From: Fimbriimonadaceae bacterium
Lineage (GTDB): Bacteria > Armatimonadota > Fimbriimonadia > Fimbriimonadales > Fimbriimonadaceae
Reading direction: 5' to 3'
NCBI GenBank assembly: GCA_019454665.1
Contig: JACFNW010000113.1
Location: 1 to 5,820, forward strand
DNA: 5,820 nucleotides
In this document: piece by piece, positions 1 to 5,497 of the stretch
Numbering within the stretch: the stretch's first letter is position 1
Layout: the number at the start of each line of letters is the position of its first letter
Translations under genes and position numbers: made by a program
The notes under the pieces: generated by a model
What the model was told of the DNA's origin: nothing
The model's input: only the letters and a program-made list of their open reading frames with translations
Database searches by the model: none

Positions 1-2
1 GG

Positions 3-392
3 TTCAACCCGACCGGTACGCCGGTCGCCGGTGGTCCGACGGACTACGGCTACGTTTGGTGGGGCTTCGCCAACGGATTCACCACGTGGGTCTATGGCCG
101 AGGCATGCACTTCGTCGCGACGGACACGTCTGCGAAGTTCCGCAACATCAACGCTCCCGAGTGGGCTCAGGGCCCGATCATGACGAACGACCACGCTTGG
201 TCGGCGTTCGAGAACGGCCGCGGCAGCGCGGGCGTCCCCTACTGGATGACGGACTGCGTCCAGCCCGGCGGCACCAAGCCGTCCTCCCCTGGCGCGGGCA
301 TGATCTTCTACCCCGGCTTCTTCCGGCCGGACTCGGAGTTCGACTACACGACCCAGCAGTGCGACCACGACAACTACGGCAACTACGGCTAG
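3..392 (+). CDS. DUF1559-like prepilin/pseudopilin, 3' end only
   Basis: The frame is open from the left edge and ends with TAG at 390-392, leaving the last 129 residues. The N-terminal prepilin peptidase site and helix lie outside the window. Visible are W/Y/G-rich strands (Y-V-W-W-G-F-A-N-G-F) followed by G-R-G-M-H-F-V-A-T-D-T-S-A-K-F at about residues 32-46. This resembles the C-terminal 'H...DG.AK' signature of DUF1559/H-X9-DG prepilin-like proteins of Planctomycetota and Armatimonadota, with D-T replacing D-G. Two cysteines, at fragment residues 85 and 120, could form a C-terminal disulfide loop like the D-region of type IV pilins (inference). The tail ends in a D-H-D-N-Y-G-N-Y-G stretch. 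Such proteins are exported and inserted through a type II secretion/type IV pilus-like route; the exact role is unknown. A hairpin and two small lipoprotein genes follow. The frame is certain; the family call is moderate because only the C-terminus is present. Confidence 0.62.
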   Translation, partial: FNPTGTPVAGGPTDYGYVWWGFANGFTTWVYGRGMHFVATDTSAKFRNINAPEWAQGPIMTNDHAWSAFENGRGSAGVPYWMTDCVQPGGTKPSSPGAGMIFYPGFFRPDSEFDYTTQQCDHDNYGNYG

Positions 393-414
393 ACCCGTTG
401 GCGTGACGCGAGAC

Positions 415-450
415 AAGTCTTGCCTCCCCAACGGGGGGCAAGACTTTCTC
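415..450 (+). terminator. Strong hairpin between pseudopilin and first lipoprotein gene
   Basis: The left arm AAGTCTTGCC (415-424) pairs perfectly with GGCAAGACTT (437-446). After a single bulged T at 425, CCCC (426-429) pairs with GGGG (433-436) around the 3-nt loop AAC, giving 14 base pairs in total. Only a short, interrupted T run (TTTCTC) follows. It lies 22 nt after the pseudopilin stop and ends 6 nt before the Shine-Dalgarno sequence of the next gene. It could be a terminator or a read-through attenuator, because no separate promoter is visible for the lipoprotein genes. It could equally be an mRNA-stabilising 5' structure. Confidence 0.65.
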
Positions 451-452
451 AT

Positions 453-457
453 GGAGG
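453..457 (+). promoter_or_regulatory. Shine-Dalgarno GGAGG of first lipoprotein gene
   Basis: GGAGG is followed by the 4-nt spacer CGAA and then ATG at 462. This decides the start: the frame is open upstream to a TTG at 420, but those extra codons lie inside the hairpin and would put charged residues in front of the signal peptide. Confidence 0.75.
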
Positions 458-461
458 CGAA

Positions 462-638
462 ATGAGAACATCCATCTTGACCCTGATCCTGCTACTGGCC
501 GTCGTCTTTTCCGCGCTCGGATGCCGGGACGGCGAAGGCACCGTCAACATGACCGAAGAAGACAAAGCGGCGTCTGCGAACGTGCAGAAGCAAGGCGGCA
601 CCGCCGCGCCCATGCCGACCGAAGGCGTCGACAACTGA
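462..638 (+). CDS. Small lipoprotein A (58 aa), tandem paralogue
   Basis: The gene encodes a 58-residue protein of unknown function. Met-Arg and a hydrophobic helix (residues 4-19) precede a lipobox-like A-L-G-C at 18-21. Cys21 is the likely lipidated residue after signal peptidase II cleavage. Ala rather than Leu/Val at the -3 position makes the lipobox slightly unusual. The mature part would be only 38 residues, polar and without another membrane segment: T-V-N-M-T-E-E-D-K, then N-V, then G-G, ending A-P-M-P-T-E-G-V-D-N. It has the same length as the next gene product and shares the cysteine position and the C-terminal pattern with it, so the two are paralogues by duplication. It lies 69 nt behind the pseudopilin gene, across a hairpin. 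A role as an accessory to the pseudopilin is inferred from position only. Confidence 0.8.
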   Translation: MRTSILTLILLLAVVFSALGCRDGEGTVNMTEEDKAASANVQKQGGTAAPMPTEGVDN

Positions 639-652
639 CACGAGGTTTCCCC

Positions 653-829
653 ATGCGATCCATTCTTGCCGTACTCGTTCTCGCCTTTGGGCTCTTGGTG
701 GTCCTCGCCGGATGCGGCGAGCCTCCGCCCAAGACGCTTGAGATCACTCAAGCCGACCGGGACGCCATGAAGAACGTCAAGGGCGGCGGTCGGCCCGCGC
801 CGATGCCCGTGGATGGCATCGACAACTGA
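653..829 (+). CDS. Small lipoprotein B (58 aa), tandem paralogue
   Basis: The gene encodes a 58-residue protein of unknown function. A hydrophobic signal segment (residues 3-19) leads to a canonical lipobox L-A-G-C at 18-21, with Cys21 as lipidation site. The mature peptide begins with a proline-rich linker (G-E-P-P-P-K) and continues with T-L-E-I-T-Q-A-D-R and N-V. It ends in G-G-G-R-P-A-P-M-P-V-D-G-I-D-N. With one single-residue shift, about 22 of 58 positions match the preceding gene product by eye; the last ten residues fit A-P-M-P-x-x-G-x-D-N in both. GAGG at 642-645 with a 7-nt spacer supports the ATG at 653. The 14-nt gap to the preceding stop indicates co-transcription. A terminator follows 28 nt after the stop. 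Export and lipidation are well supported; function is not known. Confidence 0.82.
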   Translation: MRSILAVLVLAFGLLVVLAGCGEPPPKTLEITQADRDAMKNVKGGGRPAPMPVDGIDN

Positions 830-856
830 CCCGTCGCTTCTGACCGGTCTCGCCGG

Positions 857-890
857 ACCCCGCCTCCTCTCTTGGTGAGGCGGGGTTTCT
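857..890 (+). terminator. Rho-independent terminator of lipoprotein pair
   Basis: ACCCCGCCTC (857-866) pairs perfectly with GAGGCGGGGT (877-886) over 10 base pairs with a 10-nt loop, followed by TTTCT. It stands after the second lipoprotein stop. There is no A tract before the left arm, so it is not an obvious bidirectional terminator for the minus-strand acetyltransferase gene that ends at 962. The T run is short, as it is after the upstream hairpin. Confidence 0.75.
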
Positions 891-961
891 CATGTTCGTT
901 CCGGGCGTCTCGGCGGGCCGGACGGTCGCGCCGTGACCGGGCCATCCGAGATCGCCACCCC

Positions 962-1375
962 CTAGAACCGGCTGGCGAAGCCCTTGGTCATCCAGCGGTC
1001 GGGCTCGGTGGAGGTCGCGAAGCCGAACCGCTCGTAGAGCGAATGGGCGTCCCGCGTGCCGAGCATCCAGCGCACGGTCTGCAGGTCGGGGTGATCCATC
1101 GCTTCCGAGACCAGGCGGGCTCCCACGCCCCGGCCTCGGCACCCCGGGTCCACGACCACGTCGCACAGCCAGGCGAACGTGGCGAAGTCCGTAACCACGC
1201 GAGCGAAGCCCACCATGCGGCCCTCGGCGTGCGCCGAGAAGCACAGGGAACCCGCTAGGCTCCGCTCGATGGTCTCGCGGGAGCGGGACCGGGACCAATA
1301 CGCCTCGGCGAGCCATTCGCACAGCAGGTCCACGTCCACATCGGCGAGATCGGTGGACACGCGCACATCTTCCAT
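962..1375 (-). CDS. GNAT family N-acetyltransferase
   Basis: This is a 137-residue single-domain acetyltransferase that would move an acetyl group from acetyl-CoA to an unidentified amine; it has no signal peptide or membrane segment, so it is cytosolic. The fold order fits GNAT. An N-terminal alpha region (residues 15-42) is followed by strands with M-V-G-F-A-R-V-V-T-D at 54-63. Strand L-C-D-V-V-V-D-P (70-77) runs into the acetyl-CoA pyrophosphate loop C-R-G-R-G-V-G at 79-85, matching R/Q-x-x-G-x-G. Near the end is L-Y-E-R-F-G-F (113-119), the conserved helix with a tyrosine (Tyr114) that is often the general acid. The length is normal for a stand-alone GNAT. The ATG at 1375 is preferred over the GTG directly before it (1378). 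No Shine-Dalgarno is visible, and a weak -10-like CAGAAT 7 nt before the ATG hints at a leaderless message. It is divergent from the oligopeptidase gene. The substrate cannot be told from sequence. Confidence 0.88.
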   Translation of the reverse strand: MEDVRVSTDLADVDVDLLCEWLAEAYWSRSRSRETIERSLAGSLCFSAHAEGRMVGFARVVTDFATFAWLCDVVVDPGCRGRGVGARLVSEAMDHPDLQTVRWMLGTRDAHSLYERFGFATSTEPDRWMTKGFASRF

Positions 1376-1382
1376 CACCGGA

Positions 1383-1388
1383 ATTCTG
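1383..1388 (-). promoter_or_regulatory. Possible -10 element of acetyltransferase gene
   Basis: Read on the minus strand, CAGAAT matches TATAAT at four of six positions, including the key A and final T. It lies 7 nt before the ATG at 1375. The spacing resembles that of the two plus-strand elements at 1420 and 3574. No -35 hexamer was recognised. The call is weak on its own. Confidence 0.3.
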
Positions 1389-1419
1389 GCCCGGAACGTC
1401 CCGCGTCGGGCGGCGCGTA

Positions 1420-1425
1420 CATAAT
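1420..1425 (+). promoter_or_regulatory. -10-like element, probable leaderless promoter of opdB
   Basis: CATAAT (5 of 6 to TATAAT, within TACATAAT) stands out as an AT-rich island in GC-rich DNA and lies 6 nt before the ATG at 1432. Transcription normally starts 6-7 nt after this hexamer, which places the start at or next to the A of the ATG. No Shine-Dalgarno sequence lies before the ATG. Together this suggests a leaderless mRNA. No TTGACA-like -35 box is seen. Confidence 0.5.
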
Positions 1426-1431
1426 CGCGAC

Positions 1432-3540
1432 ATGCGCGAACCCCTCACGTTGGTCCTGCTTCTGGTGCCGGTGGCCTTGGCCGTGGCCCAGCTCGACCCA
1501 GGCAAAGCCACGCCACCCAAGGCCAAGAAGGTCCCCGTCGTCTCCGAACTCCACGGCGACCGACGCGTGGACGACTACCGTTGGCTGCAGAAGAAGACCG
1601 ACAAGGAGGTCATCGCCTACCTCGAGGCCGAGAACGCGTACACCCAGTCGGTGATGGCTCCCACCAAGGCCCTGCAAGACAAGCTCTACGCCGAGATCGT
1701 GAGCCGCATCCAAGAGACCGACCTCGAGGTGCCCGTCTTCGACCGCGGCCACTGGTACTACACGCGCACCGAGAAGGGCAAGGATTATCCGATCTACTGC
1801 CGCCGGACAGGGACGATGGACGCGCCGGAGCAGGTGCTCCTCGACGTCAACGCCTTGGCCAAGAACGAGAAGTACATGTCGGTGGGCGCGTTCGAGGTGA
1901 GCGACGACGGCAACCTGCTGGCGTATTCCGTGGACAACACGGGCTTTCGCGAGTACCAGCTCTACGTGAAGGACCTGCGTACGGGCCGCTTGCTGCCCGA
2001 CCGGGTGGGCAAGGTCAACCAGGTCGAGTGGGCCAAGGACAACAAGACGTTGTTCATCGTCACCGAGGACGACGCCAAGCGATGGAACAAGGCGTGGCGC
2101 TACGTGCTGGGCTCCCGCGCCAAGCCCGCGCCGATCTACGAGGAGAAGGACCGTCTGTATTGGTTCTACATTTCGCGCTCGCGGGACGGGCACTATCTGT
2201 TCCTGAACTCGGCGAGCTCGGAGACCACCGAGGTGCGCACGATTCCGCTGGCCAATCCGACCGCGGCGCCGAGCGTTGTGCTGGCCCGCGAGGAGAACCA
2301 CGAGTACGACGTCGAGCACCGCAACGGCACGTTCTACATCCGGACGAACGACAAGGGCCGCAACTTCCGCCTGGTGTCCGTGTCGGCCGCCAACCCCGCG
2401 CGGGACCAGTGGAAGGAACTCATCCCGCACCGGGACGACGTGATGCTCAACGGGGTGGACCTGTTCGAGCGGTACATGGTCGTCTCCGAGCGGGCGGGCG
2501 GGTTCCCCAGAGTACGCGTGACGCGATTCGCCGACTACTGGACGCAGCAGATCGAAACGCCGGAGCGCGTGTGCACCATCTCGCTGGGCGACAATCCGGA
2601 CTACAAGGCGACGAAGCTGCGCTACTCCTACGCGTCGTACCAAACGCCCCGCTCGGTCTATGAGTACGACCCCGAGAGCAACGATTCGGTTTTGCTCAAA
2701 GCGACCCCGGTCCTCGGCGGGTTCGATTCGCGCGACTACGTTTCGGAACTTCACTACGCCACGGTGCGCGACGGCGTCAAGGTGCCGATCAGCCTGGTGT
2801 ACAAGCGGACGACCAAGCCGGGGCCGAACACGCCCCTGTACCTGGACGCCTATGGCTCCTACGGCGCGCCGTCGTTCCCCGGGTTCTCCATCTCGCGGCT
2901 GAGCCTGCTCGACCGGGGCGTGATCTACGCCACGGCCCACATCCGGGGAGGCGGCGAAATGGGCACGAAGTGGCACGACGACGGCAAGATGATGAAGAAG
3001 ATGAACACGTTCTTCGACTTCATTGACTGCGCCGACCACCTGGTGAAGATCGGCTACACGTCGCACAAGCGGCTGGCGATGACCGGCGGCAGCGCGGGCG
3101 GGTTGCTCATGGGCGCAGTCCTTAACCTCCGTCCAGACCTGTGCCTGGCCGCTGTGGTGGATGTGCCGTTCGTGGACGTGCTGAACACGATGCTCGACGA
3201 CTCGATCCCGCTCACCACGGGCGAGTGGCTGGAGTGGGGCAACCCCAACAAGCCCGACGAGTACGCCTACATGCGCAAGTACTGCCCCTACACCAACGTG
3301 GGCGCGTTGAACTACCCGAACCTTCTGGTGAACACGTCGCTGAACGACTCGCAGGTCATGTACTGGGAGCCCGCCAAGTGGGTGGCCCGGCTGCGCGACC
3401 GCAAGATCGGGGACAACGTGCTGATGCTGAAGACGAACATGGCCGCGGGCCACGGCGGCGCGAGCGGTCGGTACGAGGCCATCAAGGAAACGGCGTTCGA
3501 CTACGCCTTCCTGCTGTGGCAGTGGGGCATCAAGGAGTAG
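1432..3540 (+). CDS. opdB: Oligopeptidase B-like S9A serine peptidase, secreted
   Basis: This prolyl-oligopeptidase-fold enzyme (702 residues; enteric oligopeptidase B is close to 686) hydrolyses short peptides, classically after Arg or Lys. A signal peptide is evident (hydrophobic residues 5-18, probable cleavage A-V-A/Q near residue 19), so it should act outside the cytoplasm. After it, P-P-K-A-K-K-V-P and D-D-Y-R-W-L with Y-L-E-A-E-N-A-Y are the usual N-terminal family signatures. A seven-bladed propeller occupies roughly residues 85-430. The C-terminal alpha/beta hydrolase domain carries Y-G-S-Y-G (474-478), I-R-G-G-G-E-M-G, nucleophile Ser554 in G-G-S-A-G-G, Asp639 in L-N-D-S-Q-V and His674 in G-H-G-G. 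The spacing of the triad (85 and 120 residues from Ser) equals that of the E. coli enzyme as remembered. Odd: of the acidic residues tied to basic specificity, only Glu598 remains; the others are Phe482, Gly484 and Leu600. The gene has no TTA, CTA or TCA codons. It stands alone, divergent from the acetyltransferase gene. Family is near certain; true substrate range is open. Confidence 0.93.
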   Translation: MREPLTLVLLLVPVALAVAQLDPGKATPPKAKKVPVVSELHGDRRVDDYRWLQKKTDKEVIAYLEAENAYTQSVMAPTKALQDKLYAEIVSRIQETDLEVPVFDRGHWYYTRTEKGKDYPIYCRRTGTMDAPEQVLLDVNALAKNEKYMSVGAFEVSDDGNLLAYSVDNTGFREYQLYVKDLRTGRLLPDRVGKVNQVEWAKDNKTLFIVTEDDAKRWNKAWRYVLGSRAKPAPIYEEKDRLYWFYISRSRDGHYLFLNSASSETTEVRTIPLANPTAAPSVVLAREENHEYDVEHRNGTFYIRTNDKGRNFRLVSVSAANPARDQWKELIPHRDDVMLNGVDLFERYMVVSERAGGFPRVRVTRFADYWTQQIETPERVCTISLGDNPDYKATKLRYSYASYQTPRSVYEYDPESNDSVLLKATPVLGGFDSRDYVSELHYATVRDGVKVPISLVYKRTTKPGPNTPLYLDAYGSYGAPSFPGFSISRLSLLDRGVIYATAHIRGGGEMGTKWHDDGKMMKKMNTFFDFIDCADHLVKIGYTSHKRLAMTGGSAGGLLMGAVLNLRPDLCLAAVVDVPFVDVLNTMLDDSIPLTTGEWLEWGNPNKPDEYAYMRKYCPYTNVGALNYPNLLVNTSLNDSQVMYWEPAKWVARLRDRKIGDNVLMLKTNMAAGHGGASGRYEAIKETAFDYAFLLWQWGIKE

Positions 3541-3541
3541 T

Positions 3542-3565
3542 CCGCCGAAGCCGGGGTTTCGGCGG
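3542..3565 (+). terminator. Hairpin directly after opdB stop
   Basis: CCGCCGAA (3542-3549) pairs perfectly with TTCGGCGG (3558-3565) around an 8-nt loop and begins 2 nt after the TAG. It lacks a following T run, so it is a poor Rho-independent terminator. It may still end or protect the opdB transcript. It also covers the place where a -35 box of the next promoter would lie. Confidence 0.4.
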
Positions 3566-3573
3566 CAAGCCGA

Positions 3574-3579
3574 TATACT
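3574..3579 (+). promoter_or_regulatory. -10 element, probable leaderless promoter of GT-C/glnD operon
   Basis: TATACT (5 of 6 to TATAAT) lies 7 nt before the ATG at 3587. The predicted transcription start therefore falls on or within a base of the start codon. No Shine-Dalgarno sequence is present in GCACGG before the ATG. The layout matches that at 1420-1432. No -35 match was found; the upstream DNA is a GC-rich hairpin. Confidence 0.5.
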
Positions 3580-3586
3580 CGCACGG

Positions 3587-5497
3587 ATGCTCGGATTCCT
3601 CATCACCGTCGCCGTTTCCGTCGCGCTGTCGGGTCTGGGGATTGCGCTTCTGATGCGGTTCGCGCCCGAGAGGGACGTCTGCTTCCGACTCGGCGCGGGC
3701 GGGCTGATCGGGCTGGGGGCGTTGGGCTTGGCGAGTCTGCTCGTGCTGTCGCTCCCCGGCGGTGCCAAGTGGGGTCTCGGCCTGCCCATCGTGTTAGTCT
3801 TCGTCGGCTTGGCGCTCGGCTGGAAGGAACTGGGGGCAATGTTGCGCGAGGCGCGCAAGCCCGTCGGCGCTGAGTGGGCGTTCGTGGGCGCGTTCCTGTT
3901 GACCGGACTCTTCGCTCTGGTCGGGGTGCTCGCGCCGAGCACGATGATGGACTGGGACAGCCTGGCCTACCACTTCGCCGTGCCCAAGCTCTGGATTCAA
4001 GCGGGGCAGGCGTACTCGGTGTCGTTCATCCACCATTCGAACTTCCCGTTCGTCGTGGACAACCTCTATGTTTGGGGCCTGCAATGGGGCGGCGAAGCGG
4101 GGGCCAAGGGCTTTTCGTGGATGTTCGCCCTGTTTGGCGGGCTGGCGGTCTATGGGTTTACCCGCGAACGTTGGGGCGGCTTCGCGGGGTGGTGGTCGGC
4201 GCTGGCGTTCGTCGGCATGCCGGTGGTGACTTGGGAGGCGGGCACGGGCTACGTGGACGTGGCGCACGGGCTGTTCGCGGGGCTCGGTTTGCTGCAATGC
4301 GCGCGGCTGATTGAGACATGGAAGCGCGAGGACGCGATCTTGGCCGCCGTGTTTCTGGGCTTCGCGGCGGGCAGCAAGTACACGGGACTGCAGACGATCG
4401 CCGTCTGCGCGTTGGTCTTGGGCGTCGCCGCCGTGGTGCTGCGTACGGGCTGGAAGCAGGCCGCGCTGGCCATCGGGTTGGCCGCAGCGATCGCCTCGCC
4501 TTGGTACATCCGGAACGCCGTCCAGGTGGGCAACCCCGTGTTCCCCTTCTTCTATGAACAACTCGGCGGCAAGCACTGGGATCAGTTCTCGGCGGATATC
4601 TACCGCGACGAGCAGCAGTCGTTCGGGGTCGGGCGCAAGGAGGGCGGCGGTCGCGATTGGTCGCAGTTCCCGCACGCCGTGTTCGGCATGGCGTACCAGC
4701 CCGGCCGCTACACGAACCCCGCGCCCACCCAAGGCATGGGCCATCCCGTCCAGGCGCTGGGCGTCGCCGTGTTCGCCGCAGCGGTCTGTTGGCTGGCCTC
4801 GGGGCGCTTGCGGCGCTTGGAATCGGCCGCCTTGGGCGGATTGCTCGCCAGTTTCGTCTTGTGGTTCGCTCTGAGCCAACAAAGCCGGTACGCGGCCAAC
4901 TTCGGGGTGCCCTTGGCGGTTCTACTCGGCGGAGCGGTGGTCTGGCCTCGCTCGGGAGCCGTATTGGCCGTGGTGGCGGCCCTGCAGTCCGTCTACACGT
5001 TGGGCCTCGTCAAGACGACGGTCACCGATGGGCAACTGCCCGTCGTGTTGGGCCGGGTCGAACCCGACGCCTACCGGGCCGGCACGTTCTTCTCCCGAGC
5101 GCAGACGATCAACCGCGAAGCGCTGGGCGGGAAGGTGGCCCTCTACGACGAGGTGTTCGGCTACTGGCTCGACGTGCCTTACTTCTGGGCCAACCCCGGC
5201 CACAGCACTGAAATCCCCTATGCGACTCTGGACAGCGGCTCGGCGCTGGCCGACCATCTGAAGGGCATGGGCTTCACCCACGTCTATCTGAACCTCGCGT
5301 TCCAAGATCCCGCGTTCCGCGACCGATGGCTGGAGGCGATGCGCCCCGGCGGCTCGGGCTTCTCGCCCGAGGAGGCCACGGGGCTCGACGCCGACCTCCG
5401 CACCAAGTGGAAGCGCTTGCTGGCCGAAGCGGTGGCTTCGGGCCGTCTCGTCCCCGTCGCGCAAGAGGGCCGCTCGCTCCTGTTCACCCTGCCATGA
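3587..5497 (+). CDS. GT-C-fold membrane glycosyltransferase (PMT/ArnT-like)
   Basis: This 636-residue polytopic membrane protein probably transfers a sugar from a polyprenyl-phosphate donor to an envelope acceptor outside the inner membrane. Hydrophobic segments are seen at about 2-23, 33-56, 64-79, 97-117, 176-191, 197-214, 222-238, 249-262, 268-285, 290-305, 385-404, 413-430, 438-453 and 457-475. After the fourth segment comes M-D-W-D-S-L-A-Y-H-F (121-130), then P-K-L-W-I-Q-A-G. An acidic D-x-D in the first long external loop followed by YH is the usual active-site signature of this group (Asp122/Asp124). S-K-Y-T-G-L (263-268) and S-P-W-Y-I-R-N with N-P-V-F-P-F-F-Y (304-323) are also typical. 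Residues from about 476 form a soluble C-terminal domain. The ATG fits the -10 element upstream. Codon 70 is a TTA, rare in this DNA. The stop overlaps the ATG of glnD by 4 nt. Donor and acceptor are unknown. Confidence 0.8.
   Translation: MLGFLITVAVSVALSGLGIALLMRFAPERDVCFRLGAGGLIGLGALGLASLLVLSLPGGAKWGLGLPIVLVFVGLALGWKELGAMLREARKPVGAEWAFVGAFLLTGLFALVGVLAPSTMMDWDSLAYHFAVPKLWIQAGQAYSVSFIHHSNFPFVVDNLYVWGLQWGGEAGAKGFSWMFALFGGLAVYGFTRERWGGFAGWWSALAFVGMPVVTWEAGTGYVDVAHGLFAGLGLLQCARLIETWKREDAILAAVFLGFAAGSKYTGLQTIAVCALVLGVAAVVLRTGWKQAALAIGLAAAIASPWYIRNAVQVGNPVFPFFYEQLGGKHWDQFSADIYRDEQQSFGVGRKEGGGRDWSQFPHAVFGMAYQPGRYTNPAPTQGMGHPVQALGVAVFAAAVCWLASGRLRRLESAALGGLLASFVLWFALSQQSRYAANFGVPLAVLLGGAVVWPRSGAVLAVVAALQSVYTLGLVKTTVTDGQLPVVLGRVEPDAYRAGTFFSRAQTINREALGGKVALYDEVFGYWLDVPYFWANPGHSTEIPYATLDSGSALADHLKGMGFTHVYLNLAFQDPAFRDRWLEAMRPGGSGFSPEEATGLDADLRTKWKRLLAEAVASGRLVPVAQEGRSLLFTLP

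Noticed and set aside
420..461. Upstream TTG start for the first lipoprotein
   Set aside because: The extra 14 codons fall within the hairpin and would spoil the signal peptide; GGAGG before the ATG at 462 settles the start.
857..890. Bidirectional terminator serving the minus-strand acetyltransferase
   Set aside because: The stem would form on either strand, but no T run follows it when read on the minus strand, and it is more than 70 nt past that gene's stop.
872..1258. 128-codon plus-strand frame across the acetyltransferase gene
   Set aside because: It is in complement register to the minus-strand gene, which shows clear GNAT motifs; it also starts inside a terminator loop.
1376..1378. 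GTG as start of the acetyltransferase
   Set aside because: The next codon is ATG, and the -10-like element is 7 nt from the ATG, in line with the other two genes. The difference is one residue and cannot be settled by sequence alone.
1581..2663. 360-codon plus-strand frame inside the peptidase gene
   Set aside because: It is out of frame with a complete, motif-bearing opdB, with an Arg/Gly-rich composition typical of a shifted GC-rich frame.
1375..3942. 855-codon open frame on the minus strand, opposite the peptidase gene
   Set aside because: Its codons are exact reverse complements of the opdB codons over 1432-3540, so it stays open only because opdB never uses TTA, CTA or TCA. The translation is rich in Arg, His and Val without any domain, and the plus-strand protein is an unmistakable enzyme.
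3794..4882. 362-codon minus-strand open frame opposite the GT-C gene
   Set aside because: It is in the same exact-complement register as the GT-C frame. It ends precisely where that gene uses its rare TTA codon (codon 70), the mark of a shadow frame.
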